Assembly: GCF_012911015.1 (NCBI RefSeq)
Contig: NZ_WVVV01000002.1
Span: forward strand, 368,680-432,679
Source: Chelativorans sp. ZYF759
GTDB lineage: Bacteria; Pseudomonadota; Alphaproteobacteria; Rhizobiales; Rhizobiaceae
Direction: 5' to 3'
DNA: 64,000 nt
Shown: positions 15,619 to 24,500 of the stretch, one piece after another
How positions within the stretch are numbered: the first letter of the stretch is position 1
Layout of the letters: each line of letters starts with the position of its first letter
Program-made: the position numbers and the translations under genes
Notes under the pieces: model-generated
Told to the model about the DNA's origin: nothing
The model's input: the letters and a program-made list of their open reading frames with translations, nothing else
Databases searched by the model: none

Positions 15619-17997
15619 ATGAACATCCTCCAGCGCTATCACGACATGGATTACGGCCCCGCTCCCGAATCGCGTGCCGAGGCCGATAGCTGGCTGAAAG
15701 GCCGCGATTTTTCCGCCGCCCTCTTCATCGACGGCAAATGGCGCAAGCCGGCCGCCGGCCGGACCTTTGACACCACCGACCCCGCGACCGGCAAGGTGCT
15801 CGCCAAGGTGGCCGAGGCCGGCGCTGCCGACATAGACGCAGCCGTCACCGCCGCCCGAAAAGCCCTGCCTGGCTGGCGCAAGGCATCCGGCTACGAGCGC
15901 GCCCGCGTGCTCTATGCCATCGCCCGAGCCATGCAGCGCCATGCCCGCCTCTTTGCCGTGCTGGAATCGCTCGACAATGGCAAGCCGATCCGCGAAAGCC
16001 GCGACATCGACGTGCCGCTCGCCATCCGCCATTTCATCCACCATGCCGGCTGGGCCCAGTCGCTGGACGACGAGTTTCCCGGCATGCAGGGCGTCGGCGT
16101 CGCCGGCCAGATCATCCCGTGGAACTTCCCGCTCCTGATGCTGGCCTGGAAGATCGCGCCGGCACTCGCCGCCGGCTGCACGGTCGTGCTCAAGTCTGCC
16201 GAATTCACGCCGCTGACCTCGATCCTCTTCGCCGAGATCTGCGAGCGCGCGGGCGTGCCGAAAGGCGTCGTCAACATCGTCCAGGGCGGGCCGGAAGCGG
16301 GCGCGGCCATCGTCGAGCATGACGGCGTCGACAAGATCGCGTTTACCGGCTCCTCGGAGGTCGGCAAGATCATCCGCCGCGCCACTGCCGGCTCGGGCAA
16401 GAAACTGTCGCTGGAACTCGGCGGCAAGTCGGCCTTCATCGTCTTCGAGGATGCCGATCTGGACTCGGCCGTGGAAGGTCTCGTCGACGGCATCTGGTTC
16501 AACCAGGGCCAGGTCTGCTGCGCGGGTTCCCGCCTGCTGGTGCAGGAAAGCGTGGCCGAGCGCTTTCTCGCCAAGGTGCGCGAGCGCATGGGCCATCTGC
16601 GCCTCGGCGACCCGCTCGACAAGAACACCGATATCGGCCCGCTCGTCGACAAGGTACAACTCGAGCGCGTCCGCTCGATGGTGGCGAAGGGCGAAGCTCA
16701 GGGCGCCACGATCTGGCGGCCCGACTGTGCCTTGCCCGAGACCGGGTATTTCCATCTGCCCGTGCTCGCCACCGATGTCGGCACGTCGAATCTGCTGGTC
16801 CAGGAAGAGGTGTTCGGCCCGGTTCTCGCCGCCATCAGCTTCCGCACCACCGGCGAGGCGATCGAACTCGCCAACAACACGCGCTACGGGCTCGCAGCCT
16901 CCGTTTGGTCGGAAAACATCAATCTCGCCCTCCATGTCGCGCCGCAACTGAAGGCCGGCGTGGTCTGGATCAACGGCACCAACCTCTTCGACGCCGCCTG
17001 CGGCTTCGGCGGCTATCGCGAGAGCGGTTTCGGTCGCGAGGGCGGCCGCGAGGGCATGCTGGAATATCTGGCGCCCGCAGCCGCCAAAAAGGCCACCGCC
17101 ATCGAACCCTGGCCCTTCCCCGGCGGCGCCGGTGTGCGTGAGGCTGGCGACGTGGCCGTCATCGACCGCACCCCAAAACTGTTCATCGGCGGCAAGCAGG
17201 TACGCCCGGACGGCAACTATTCCTACGCGATCCACGACGCCAAGGGCCGACTCGTCGGCGAAGCCGGCATCGGCAGCCGCAAGGACATCCGCGACGCGGT
17301 TTCCGCCGCGCGCAAATCCGGCTGGGGCGCGGCCACGGCCCACAACCGTGCGCAGGTGCTCTTCTTCCTGGCCGAAAATCTCGCCATCCGCGCCGACGAG
17401 TTTGCCACCCGCATCGCCTCGCTCACCGGCGCCTCGGCCAAGTCCGCCCGCGCCGAGGTCGATGCCGCGATCGAGCGTATCTTCGCTGCCGCCGGCATGG
17501 CCGACAAGTTCGAAGGCACCGTCCACCAGCCGCCCATGCGGGCCATTGCGCTCGCCCTGCACGAACCTGTTGGCACGCTTGGCATCGTCGCGCCCGACGA
17601 CGAGCCGCTGCTCGGCCTCGTCGCCATGATGGCGCCCGCGCTCGCCATGGGCAACGCAGTCGTCGCCGTGCCCTCGCCGCGCCACGCTCTGGTTGCCACC
17701 GATCTCTACCAGGTCTTCGAGACCTCCGACCTGCCCGCCGGCGCGGTCAACATCGTCACCGGCAACCCGGCAGAACTGGCCGCCGTGCTGGCCAGACACG
17801 ACGATCTCGACGGCCTGTGGTGCGTGGCCGATGCCGAGACCTGCCGCACGGTCGAGATTGAATCGGCGGGAAATCTGAAGCGCGTCTGGACGAGTGGCGG
17901 CCGTGCCACCGATTGGAACGGCCCCCAGGGCAAGCTCGCCGCGCTTCTGCGGCGAGCCGTGGAAGTCAAGAATGTCTGGGTACCCTACGGCGACTGA
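15619..17997 (+). CDS. Bimodular aldehyde dehydrogenase family protein
   Basis: A 792-residue protein with two ALDH-like modules. The first (about residues 30-490) is a complete enzyme: IIPWNFPLLMLAWKIAPALA, FTGSSEVGKII, the general-base SLELGGKSAFIVFEDADLD and the catalytic-cysteine GQVCCAGSR. The second (about 520-790) repeats the fold start (IGGKQVRPDGNYSYAIHD and DIRDAVSAARKSGWG) and has a nucleotide-fold stretch (EPVGTLGIVAPDDEPLLGLVAMMAPAL), but lacks the LELGGK and cysteine motifs and looks non-catalytic. Proteins of this build occur next to deoC in rhizobia; oxidation of acetaldehyde from deoxyribose is the inferred job. The frame is open into deoC, but the start at 15619 matches the ALDH N-terminus. 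Confidence 0.88.
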   Translation: MNILQRYHDMDYGPAPESRAEADSWLKGRDFSAALFIDGKWRKPAAGRTFDTTDPATGKVLAKVAEAGAADIDAAVTAARKALPGWRKASGYERARVLYAIARAMQRHARLFAVLESLDNGKPIRESRDIDVPLAIRHFIHHAGWAQSLDDEFPGMQGVGVAGQIIPWNFPLLMLAWKIAPALAAGCTVVLKSAEFTPLTSILFAEICERAGVPKGVVNIVQGGPEAGAAIVEHDGVDKIAFTGSSEVGKIIRRATAGSGKKLSLELGGKSAFIVFEDADLDSAVEGLVDGIWFNQGQVCCAGSRLLVQESVAERFLAKVRERMGHLRLGDPLDKNTDIGPLVDKVQLERVRSMVAKGEAQGATIWRPDCALPETGYFHLPVLATDVGTSNLLVQEEVFGPVLAAISFRTTGEAIELANNTRYGLAASVWSENINLALHVAPQLKAGVVWINGTNLFDAACGFGGYRESGFGREGGREGMLEYLAPAAAKKATAIEPWPFPGGAGVREAGDVAVIDRTPKLFIGGKQVRPDGNYSYAIHDAKGRLVGEAGIGSRKDIRDAVSAARKSGWGAATAHNRAQVLFFLAENLAIRADEFATRIASLTGASAKSARAEVDAAIERIFAAAGMADKFEGTVHQPPMRAIALALHEPVGTLGIVAPDDEPLLGLVAMMAPALAMGNAVVAVPSPRHALVATDLYQVFETSDLPAGAVNIVTGNPAELAAVLARHDDLDGLWCVADAETCRTVEIESAGNLKRVWTSGGRATDWNGPQGKLAALLRRAVEVKNVWVPYGD

Positions 17998-18022
17998 GCC
18001 TGGACGAAAGGATATTGAAACG

Positions 18023-18526
18023 ATGAATGCAGTGGACCGGCAGACCGTGCCGGATCGTTCCGGGCAAGGACGTGCACCGGTGCACCTCGACAGATCGCTC
18101 CCGATCGCACTCCTGCGCGCGCGCGAATCCATCATGACCCGGTTCCGGCCCCTGCTCGCCGAGCACGGTACGACGGAGCAGCAATGGCGTGTTCTGCGCG
18201 TTCTTCAGGAGACCAGCCCGCTTGATGCAAGCCGCCTTGCCGAGCGCGCCTGCGTTCTGGCGCCAAGCCTCACGCGGATGATCAAGACGCTCCACGACCG
18301 GGGTTTCGTGCGCCGCATGCAGGACAATGGCGACGCACGCCGCAGCATGCTCTCGATCACGCCCGCCGGCGTCGCCTTCATCGAGATGATCGTTCCGTCC
18401 GCGCTCGCCATTCACGACGAACTGCGCAGCCGCTACGGCGCGCAACGCCTGGAGGCCCTGATCGACATGCTGAACGAACTCGCGGCCATTGAAGAGTCGG
18501 CACAGGTCCAGGATGGGGACCAATGA
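18023..18526 (+). CDS. MarR-family regulator, HpaR/HpcR-like
   Basis: A 167-residue winged-helix repressor. LPIALLRARESIMTRFRPLLAEHGTTEQQWRVLRVL is typical of the HpaR/HpcR group that controls homoprotocatechuate degradation, followed by the recognition region LAERACVLAPSLTRMIKTLHDRG and the wing MQDNGDARRSMLSITPAG. No homoprotocatechuate genes are visible in the window, so the regulated pathway may differ; the overlapping partner is maleylacetoacetate isomerase (ATGA overlap). A start with a weak upstream site was chosen because it gives the family's usual length. Confidence 0.82.
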   Translation: MNAVDRQTVPDRSGQGRAPVHLDRSLPIALLRARESIMTRFRPLLAEHGTTEQQWRVLRVLQETSPLDASRLAERACVLAPSLTRMIKTLHDRGFVRRMQDNGDARRSMLSITPAGVAFIEMIVPSALAIHDELRSRYGAQRLEALIDMLNELAAIEESAQVQDGDQ

Positions 18527-19173
18527 GCCGGATCATCCTGCATAACTACTTCCGCTCTTCCACCTCCTACCGCGTGCGCATCGCCCTTGCCCTGAAGGGT
18601 CTGGACTACGATTACGTCGCCCATCACCTGCGCCATGGCGAGAACCGGAAACCGGAGTTTCTTGCGATCAATCCGCAGGGGCTCGTGCCGGCTCTCGTCT
18701 GGGAGGACGGCACGGTACTGGCCCAGTCTCTGGCCATCATGGAGTTTTTGGAGGAGATCGCGCCCGAGCCGGCTCTCCTGCCGGCTGATGCGCTGGGTCG
18801 CGCGCGTGTGCGCATGATCTGCCAGATGATCGGCTGCGACATACACCCCATCAACAACCTGCGCGTTCTGAATGCGCTGCGCTCGCGCTATGGCGCGGAC
18901 GATGCCGAAATCGGTGATTGGTTCAGGCACTGGGTCAACGAAACATTCCAGCCTCTTGAGAAGATTCTGGAAGATTCATCCGACACCGGCCGCTTCTGCC
19001 ATGGCGACACCCCCGGCATGGCGGATATCTGCCTGGTCGCGCAGGTCGCCAACAACGCACGATACAATGTCGACATGACGCCATACCCCGTCATCTCGCG
19101 CATTCGCGACGTCTGTATGGAGATGGCGGCCTTCGCCGATGCCGCGCCGGCACAGCAGCCTGACGCGGAATAG
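18523..19173 (+). CDS. maiA: Maleylacetoacetate isomerase (zeta-class GST)
   Basis: MaiA uses glutathione to isomerise maleylacetoacetate to fumarylacetoacetate in the homogentisate (tyrosine/phenylalanine) route, or maleylpyruvate in the gentisate route. The zeta-class signature SSTSYRVRIALALKG is at residues 11-25, with NPQGLVPALVWEDGTVLAQSLAIMEFLEE completing the glutathione site, and CDIHPINNLRVL and HGDTPGMADICLVAQVANN in the helical domain. Length (216) is normal. Its start overlaps the regulator's stop by four bases, so the two are one transcription unit. hmgA and fahA are not in the window. Confidence 0.88.
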   Translation: MSRIILHNYFRSSTSYRVRIALALKGLDYDYVAHHLRHGENRKPEFLAINPQGLVPALVWEDGTVLAQSLAIMEFLEEIAPEPALLPADALGRARVRMICQMIGCDIHPINNLRVLNALRSRYGADDAEIGDWFRHWVNETFQPLEKILEDSSDTGRFCHGDTPGMADICLVAQVANNARYNVDMTPYPVISRIRDVCMEMAAFADAAPAQQPDAE

Positions 19174-19175
19174 CA

Positions 19176-19343
19176 CTATCGGCCTTCGATGATGTCAGCC
19201 TCAGGCGTCGCCATGTCGGCATTGGCAACGACGGGCGCCGGCGCAATGACAGCCTGCGGTCCCGCGCCTGCGTCTCCGAAAAAGTGGAATACGGTCCCGA
19301 CCACGGCGATCATTGCCGCCAAGGCAAATAGCTTTCCAAGCAT
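19176..19343 (-). CDS. Possible small membrane protein (55 aa)
   Basis: A short ORF that starts MLGKLFALAAMIAVVGTVFHFFG, a basic-capped hydrophobic helix, followed by an Ala/Pro-rich tail (VIAPAPVVANADMATPEAD). It fills the otherwise empty gap between maiA and the phasin gene and ends two bases from the maiA stop. The ribosome site is weak (GCAGAG). The clean amphipathic layout favours a real small inner-membrane or secreted protein, but it could be chance. Confidence 0.45.
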   Translation of the reverse strand: MLGKLFALAAMIAVVGTVFHFFGDAGAGPQAVIAPAPVVANADMATPEADIIEGR

Positions 19344-19478
19344 GTGAAACAACTCTGCGATTTCATTCTTGCGCCCTGGAGGAAGCCCTCCTGGGCACTC
19401 GACCCTTCGCAGATAGAAGTCTCACCAAGTGCAATTGGTTCCGATCTTTTTCGGGCTGACCGGCTTACCTTGCGATGC

Positions 19479-19907
19479 CTATTTCCGTTCGAGTCCCGAT
19501 CGCATCTCTTCCATGCTCTCTTGGATCCGGCGACGCAGAATCTCGATCGATTCCTCGTTGGACTTGCGCACCAGACTGGCCATCTCGCCCGTGTTGCGCA
19601 CCGCCGCTTCGAAAGCCTTGCGCGTGAACTCGGCCTGCTTTCGCATGGCCTCCTGGGGATCAGCGCTCGCCTGCAGGTCGCGGGCCATGGCGCCGAATTC
19701 CTCCAGCGTCTCGCCCAGCATCTCGCGCTGGCGGGCCATGATCTTGGAAGTTCCCTCGCCGGCCGCCTGCGCGCTCTGCTGGAAGGCTTCGAGGTTCTTG
19801 CGGTGGGTCTCGATCACCCGCTCGACATCGGGAGCGGGCATCTTCATCTGTTCGCCGAACTTGGCGAACATGTCGATTATGGAATCCGATTGCGGTTTGC
19901 GGGCCAT
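19479..19907 (-). CDS. Phasin family protein
   Basis: A 142-residue helical protein of the phasin family (TIGR01841 type), which coats polyhydroxyalkanoate granules. It is almost wholly amphipathic helix and has the characteristic middle section FAKFGEQMKMPAPDVERVIETHRKNLEAF, then QREMLGETLEEFGAMARDLQ and KQAEFTRKAFEAAVRNTGEMASLVRKSNEESIEI. A strong AGGAG precedes the ATG at 19907; the upstream in-frame ATG is rejected. No PHA synthase is nearby. It is monocistronic by appearance. Confidence 0.88.
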   Translation of the reverse strand: MARKPQSDSIIDMFAKFGEQMKMPAPDVERVIETHRKNLEAFQQSAQAAGEGTSKIMARQREMLGETLEEFGAMARDLQASADPQEAMRKQAEFTRKAFEAAVRNTGEMASLVRKSNEESIEILRRRIQESMEEMRSGLERK

Positions 19908-19977
19908 GACAAACTCCTGAGATCGCGATCTTCGGAGTGTAGGCCCGTTGGCGCCGGCGTTCAATCGCGCACCGACA

Positions 19978-20511
19978 TCAGGCCGACAGCTGCATCTCTG
20001 TAAGCCCTTCAAGATCCGGCCGCCCGAGTTCTATCTCGCCCATCGTCGAACCATCAGAAAAGCTGAGCCGTGCCCGGAAGGTTCGCGCGAGCCGCTTCAT
20101 GGCCTCGTTGTTGGGGTGGGTGGTCACGAGCAGCCGCGTGTAGTCGAGTGCGTGCGCATGCAGGATGAGCCGACGGAAGAGCCGGCGCCCGATCCCCCGT
20201 TTCTGGTGCCCGGGCTCCACCGAAAAGGCGATCTCACCCGTATCCGCAAGCTCCGGCCGCTCGTGCAGTTCCGCCGCACCATGCACATGTCCCTCGCGGC
20301 CGAGATAGCCGACCACGGTGGTGCCGTCATGAAAACAGCGCTCCGCATAGGTCGAAAGGAAAGCGTCGCTGGCGGTGCCGTTGAAGCGGTCCCGGCGGCT
20401 GTCGCGGTCCAGACGCAGCAGGTGCTCCGTGAATTGCGAGAGGTCGGAAGGCCTTAATTGCCTGATGCGACCTTCGATGGAATCGGTGAAGGCAGATACG
20501 ATATTGTCCAT
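19978..20511 (-). CDS. GNAT family N-acetyltransferase
   Basis: A 177-residue acetyltransferase of the GNAT fold. The acetyl-CoA site is visible as IAFSVEPGHQKRGIGRRLFRRLILHA, with the Q/RxxGxG/A motif, preceded by a beta-strand (HVHGAAELHE) and followed by LLVTTHPNNEAMKRLARTFRAR. The N-terminus (IRQLRPSDLSQFTEHLLRLDRDSRRDRFNG) matches a common proteobacterial subgroup of unknown substrate. The start at 20511 was chosen over an upstream ATG that would run into the divergent rirA promoter region. Substrate unknown. Confidence 0.82.
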   Translation of the reverse strand: MDNIVSAFTDSIEGRIRQLRPSDLSQFTEHLLRLDRDSRRDRFNGTASDAFLSTYAERCFHDGTTVVGYLGREGHVHGAAELHERPELADTGEIAFSVEPGHQKRGIGRRLFRRLILHAHALDYTRLLVTTHPNNEAMKRLARTFRARLSFSDGSTMGEIELGRPDLEGLTEMQLSA

Positions 20512-20657
20512 GGCGCGCTCCTCGAGAGGTCCTCCCCGAGTCGTCGCAACTCGCCGACCGCCAATATTGTGCAGCGCAGCATGAATTTCAAGCGCCAAGC
20601 GCACGGCACCTCGTCGCAAAAACATGACCCATACGGTCAACTTTACTTGCAATTTCC

Positions 20658-20672
20658 TGGAATTGTTCTAAT
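20658..20672. promoter_or_regulatory. Possible Irr (ICE-like) site upstream of rirA
   Basis: TGGAATTGTTCTAAT is an imperfect palindrome (GGAA-TTG-TTCT core) 43 bases before the rirA start. It resembles the Irr control element of rhizobia by eye. Irr is reported to repress rirA under low iron in Agrobacterium, which makes the position plausible. The match is not strong. Confidence 0.3.
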
Positions 20673-20714
20673 CTACCGGGAATTCGCTCCCGATGGAACA
20701 GGAGAAGCAGTCTC

Positions 20715-21176
20715 ATGCGGCTTACCCGCCAGACCAACTACGCCGTCCGTATCCTCATGTATTGCGCGGCGAATCAGGGCCGGCTGAGCCGTGTGCCCGA
20801 AATCGCGGCTGCTTATTCCGTGTCCGAGCTTTTTCTGTTCAAGATTCTCCAGCCGCTCGTCGAGAACCGCATGATCGAGACCGTCAGGGGCCGCAATGGC
20901 GGCATCAGGCTGGCCCGGCCGGGATCGGAGATTACGCTTTTCGAGGTCGTGCGCGCCACGGAAGAGAATTTCGCCATGGCCGAGTGTTTCGAGAACGACG
21001 CGACGGAGTGTCCGCTGGTGGATTCCTGCTCGCTGAACGAGGCCCTGCGCAAAGCGCTCGGCGCCTTCTTCGAGGTGCTGGAGGGTTATACGATCGAGGA
21101 TCTGGCGCGAAACAAGCCCAAGCTGCGTCATCTGCTCAATATCGATGATGGCGCCGCGGCAATCCGGGCCAACTGA
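20715..21176 (+). CDS. rirA: Rrf2-family iron regulator RirA
   Basis: RirA is the Fe-S cluster repressor of iron-uptake genes in rhizobia and Agrobacterium. The N-terminal winged helix (MRLTRQTNYAVRILMYCA, then SRVPEIAAAYSVSELFLFKILQPL and VRGRNGGIRLARP) is near the family consensus. Three cysteines in AECFENDATECPLVDSC form the cluster site, with the RirA-specific spacing. The 153-residue length is normal. GGAG sits before the ATG. The adjacent hmuQ-like gene is a plausible member of the same iron-responsive unit. A candidate Irr site lies upstream. Confidence 0.94.
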   Translation: MRLTRQTNYAVRILMYCAANQGRLSRVPEIAAAYSVSELFLFKILQPLVENRMIETVRGRNGGIRLARPGSEITLFEVVRATEENFAMAECFENDATECPLVDSCSLNEALRKALGAFFEVLEGYTIEDLARNKPKLRHLLNIDDGAAAIRAN

Positions 21177-21223
21177 TCGCGCCGGCCGCGCTTTCTCCTT
21201 CATGTCACAGAGGTTGATGACTC

Positions 21224-21538
21224 ATGTTTTTTGCGATGAACCGTTTCAAGGTGGTCCGTGGTTCCGAAGAGGCCTTCGAGACGGTGTGGAAGAACCGCAA
21301 TTCGTCGCTGGACGAGATGCAGGGCTTCAAGTCGTTCCATCTTTTGAAGGGCCCGGTGAACGAGGAGGAGGGCTACACGCTCTACGCCTCGCACACGATC
21401 TGGCAGAGCCATGGAGATTTTGTCGCCTGGACGAAATCCCAGAACTTCCGCGACGCCCACAAGAATGCCGGCGACCACAAGCCGGCTTATCTCGGACACC
21501 CTGTTTTCGAAGGCTTCCAGGTCGTCGAAGGCGCCTGA
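21224..21538 (+). CDS. hmuQ: Heme-degrading monooxygenase (HmuQ/IsdG-like)
   Basis: A 104-residue ferredoxin-like-fold (ABM family) protein of the heme-degrading type that opens heme to release iron in the cytoplasm. The N-terminal strand MFFAMNRFKVVRGSEEAFETVWKNR, with the conserved Asn6, the loop QGFKSFHLLKGP and the helix region SHTIWQSHGDFVAWTKSQNFRDAHKNAG (a histidine likely to bind heme iron) match rhizobial HmuQ/HmuD. It starts 47 bases after rirA, so iron control is expected. A strong hairpin follows the stop. Confidence 0.88.
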   Translation: MFFAMNRFKVVRGSEEAFETVWKNRNSSLDEMQGFKSFHLLKGPVNEEEGYTLYASHTIWQSHGDFVAWTKSQNFRDAHKNAGDHKPAYLGHPVFEGFQVVEGA

Positions 21539-21558
21539 CCGCCTCTCGTTTCCGGCAC

Positions 21559-21578
21559 GCGGGGCAATGTTGCCCCGC
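21559..21578. terminator. Strong hairpin between convergent hmuQ and putA
   Basis: GCGGGGCAA and TTGCCCCGC form a perfect 9-base inverted repeat with a 2-base centre (8 pairs around a 4-base loop in practice). It sits between the stop codons of hmuQ and putA and probably ends both transcripts. No long U-tract follows. Confidence 0.6.
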
Positions 21579-21598
21579 CACCCAGCCCTGATCTGTCT

Positions 21599-24500
21599 TC
21601 AGCTCGATGCCAGCAGGCTGGCATTGCCGCCGGCCGCTGTCGTGTCCACGCAGACCGCCCGCTCATGGGCATAGGCCGCCGGGTAGGCCACTTCCGTAAC
21701 GAGCGGCACGATCTTCCCGTCCCGTGCCGCCAGCGCCCTTCGCATCGCGCCCACGTCTTCTCCATCGCCCGAGAATGCGACCAGGTCCAGTTCGAGCGCA
21801 TCGAGGGTGGACGGCTCGATCTGTCCGTCGATCACGGCCAGCGGCAGCCCCTTGCCGACCAGCGGCTTCAGCGCCTCCGAGGCGATCGGCGCCACGGCCA
21901 GGACGGCATTCCCGGCCCCCAGCGCCTGAACCACCTGCCAGACCAGCGCGTCTGAATCCGGCCCCAGGCAAAGGGCCTTTCCACGCGGCACCAGGCTCAC
22001 CGTGTTGGCCTCCCCGGTCGGCCCTGGCAGGTCGATCGGTCCGAAATCGAGCCCCGCGACCGCCGCGATCGGCTCCGACGCCTTGCCGCGCAGAAGCTTG
22101 CGCAGGATGGCGACCCGGTCGGGACGCGTCGCCCAGTTGCCGCGGGCCGCATCCGGCATGTGCTCGGCCAGCATGCGCGCGGCGATCTTGGGCGCCGTCG
22201 GCCCCGCCGTCCCACTGGGTGCGATGGCAGCCGATCGCCGGAAGCGTCTCAGATAATGCGGCCCACCCGCCTTGGGCCCCGTCCCCGAAAGTCCCTCCCC
22301 GCCGAAAGGCTGCGAGCCGACCACCGCCCCGATCTGGTTGCGGTTGACGTAGATGTTGCCGGCATGGACACCGTCCACGATCCGCTGCACGCGCTCCTCG
22401 ATCCGTGTATGCAGCCCGAAGGTCAGCCCGTAGCCGCGGCCGTTGACCGCGCGGACCACCTCGTCCAGCTTCTCCGCCTCATAGGTCGCGACATGGAGAA
22501 CCGGTCCGAAGACCTCGCGCTCCACCTCCTCGATCCCCGACACCTTGATCACCTGCGGCGCCACGAACAGCCCGTCTTCCGGCGCGTCAATACGCGCCAG
22601 CAGCTTGCCCCTCGCCTCCATTGCGTTGCAGTAGCTGGAAATACCATCGCGGGCCTCGGCGTCGATCACCGGCCCCACATCGATCGACACATGCCAGGGA
22701 TCGCCGACCGACAATTCGGCCATCGCGCCTTTCAGCATGTCGAGCATCCTCGCCTCGACATCCTTCTGCACGTAGAGCACGCGAAGCGCCGAGCAGCGCT
22801 GCCCGGCGCTCTGGAAGGCGGAAGCCAGGATGTCGCGCACGGCCTGTTCCGGCAGCGCGGTGGAATCGACGATCATGGCATTGAGACCGCCGGTCTCGGC
22901 AATCAGCATGGCGTCTGGCGCGGCCGTCTCGGCAAGTTGCCGCTCGATGAGACGCGCGACTTCCGTCGACCCGGTAAAGCACACGCCGGCGATGCGTGGA
23001 TTGGCCGTCAGTGGGGCGCCGACGGATGGCCCGTCACCCGGCAGGAGATGCAACACTTCTCCGGGCACGCCCGCCTGCCACATCAGTTCGACCGCCCGTG
23101 CGGCGATCAGCGGCGTCTGTTCCGCCGGCTTGGCGATGACGGCGTTTCCGGTCACCAGCGCCGCTGCAACCTGCCCGGTGAAGATCGCCAGCGGGAAGTT
23201 CCAGGGCGAGATGCAGGCGATCACGCCGCGCGCCGGGCCGATGCTCTCCACCCGTGCCGCCTCGTTGGCATAGTAGCGCAGGAAGTCGACCGCCTCGCGC
23301 ACCTCCGCGATACCGTCGAACAGTGTCTTGCCGGCCTCGCGGGCAGCCAGGGCGAAGAACTCGCAGGCATTGTCCTCATAGAGATCGGCGATCTTCCGCA
23401 GGATGTAACCGCGTTCGACGACCGGCATTGCTGCCCAGGCCGGCTGCGCGGAGACCGCCGCCGCCACGGCCGTTTCGACCGCTGCGGCGTCTGCCTCCAC
23501 CACCGTGCCGACCACGTCGGCCGGATCGGCGGGATTCAGCACCTCGCGCCCGGCCTTCTTGCCGCCCGCACCGCCCGCCTTCCAGCGATGCGGCGTGGCA
23601 AAGGGCGCCCTGCCCGCTTCGATCTCGGCCCGCATCACAGGGTCTGTGACGTCCCAGCCCCTGGCATTTGCCCGGCCGGAACCGAATATCTCGGAAGGCA
23701 TGGGAATGGCCCAGTTATGTGCCGGCCCCTGCCTGGCAACGAGCTCGAAAGGATCGCGTGCGATTTCCTCGGCCGGCACGGCCTCGTCGACGATCTGGTG
23801 CACGAAGGAGGAATTGGCGCCATTCTCCAGAAGCCGCCGGACGAGATAGGCCAGCAGGTCCTCATGCGCCCCGACCGGCGCATAGATGCGGCACCGCGTC
23901 CCCTGCGCGCGCCGTATTGTCTCGTGCAGCGCCTCCCCCATGCCGTGCAGGCGCTGGAACTCGAAGCGATCGCGGTCTTTCGCCATCGCCAGGATTGCTG
24001 CCACCGTATGCGCGTTGTGGGTGGCAAACTGCGGATAGATGCGGTCGGTCATCCCCAGGAGCTTTTTGGCGCAGGCAATGTAGGACACGTCCGTATTTGC
24101 CTTGCGGGTGAAGACCGGATAGCCGCGGAGACCCGTCACCTGCGCGCGCTTGATCTCGGTATCCCAATAGGCGCCCTTGACGAGGCGGACCATGATGCGC
24201 CGGTCGAGCTTTTGCGCCAGTGCATGCAGCCAGTCGATGACGAAGGGCGCGCGCGGCCCGTAAGCCTGCACCACGACCCCGAACCCGTCCCAGCCCTTCA
24301 ACGTCGGATCGGCCAGAACCTGCGCGATGACGTCCAGCGAGATGTCGAGGCGGTCGGCCTCTTCGGCATCGACATTGAGCCCCATGCCGGCGTCGCGTGC
24401 CGCATGGGCAAGGGAAGAAAGCCTGTCGACCATGACGGGCAGCATCGTCTCGGCCTTCACCGCTTCGTAGCGCGGGTGGATCGCCGACAGCTTGACCGAG

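Noticed and set aside
15574-18135. An 853-codon open frame on the minus strand opposite the bimodular aldehyde dehydrogenase
   Set aside because: GC-rich antisense frames are often open. Its translation lacks any recognisable domain, and the plus-strand ALDH motifs are unambiguous.
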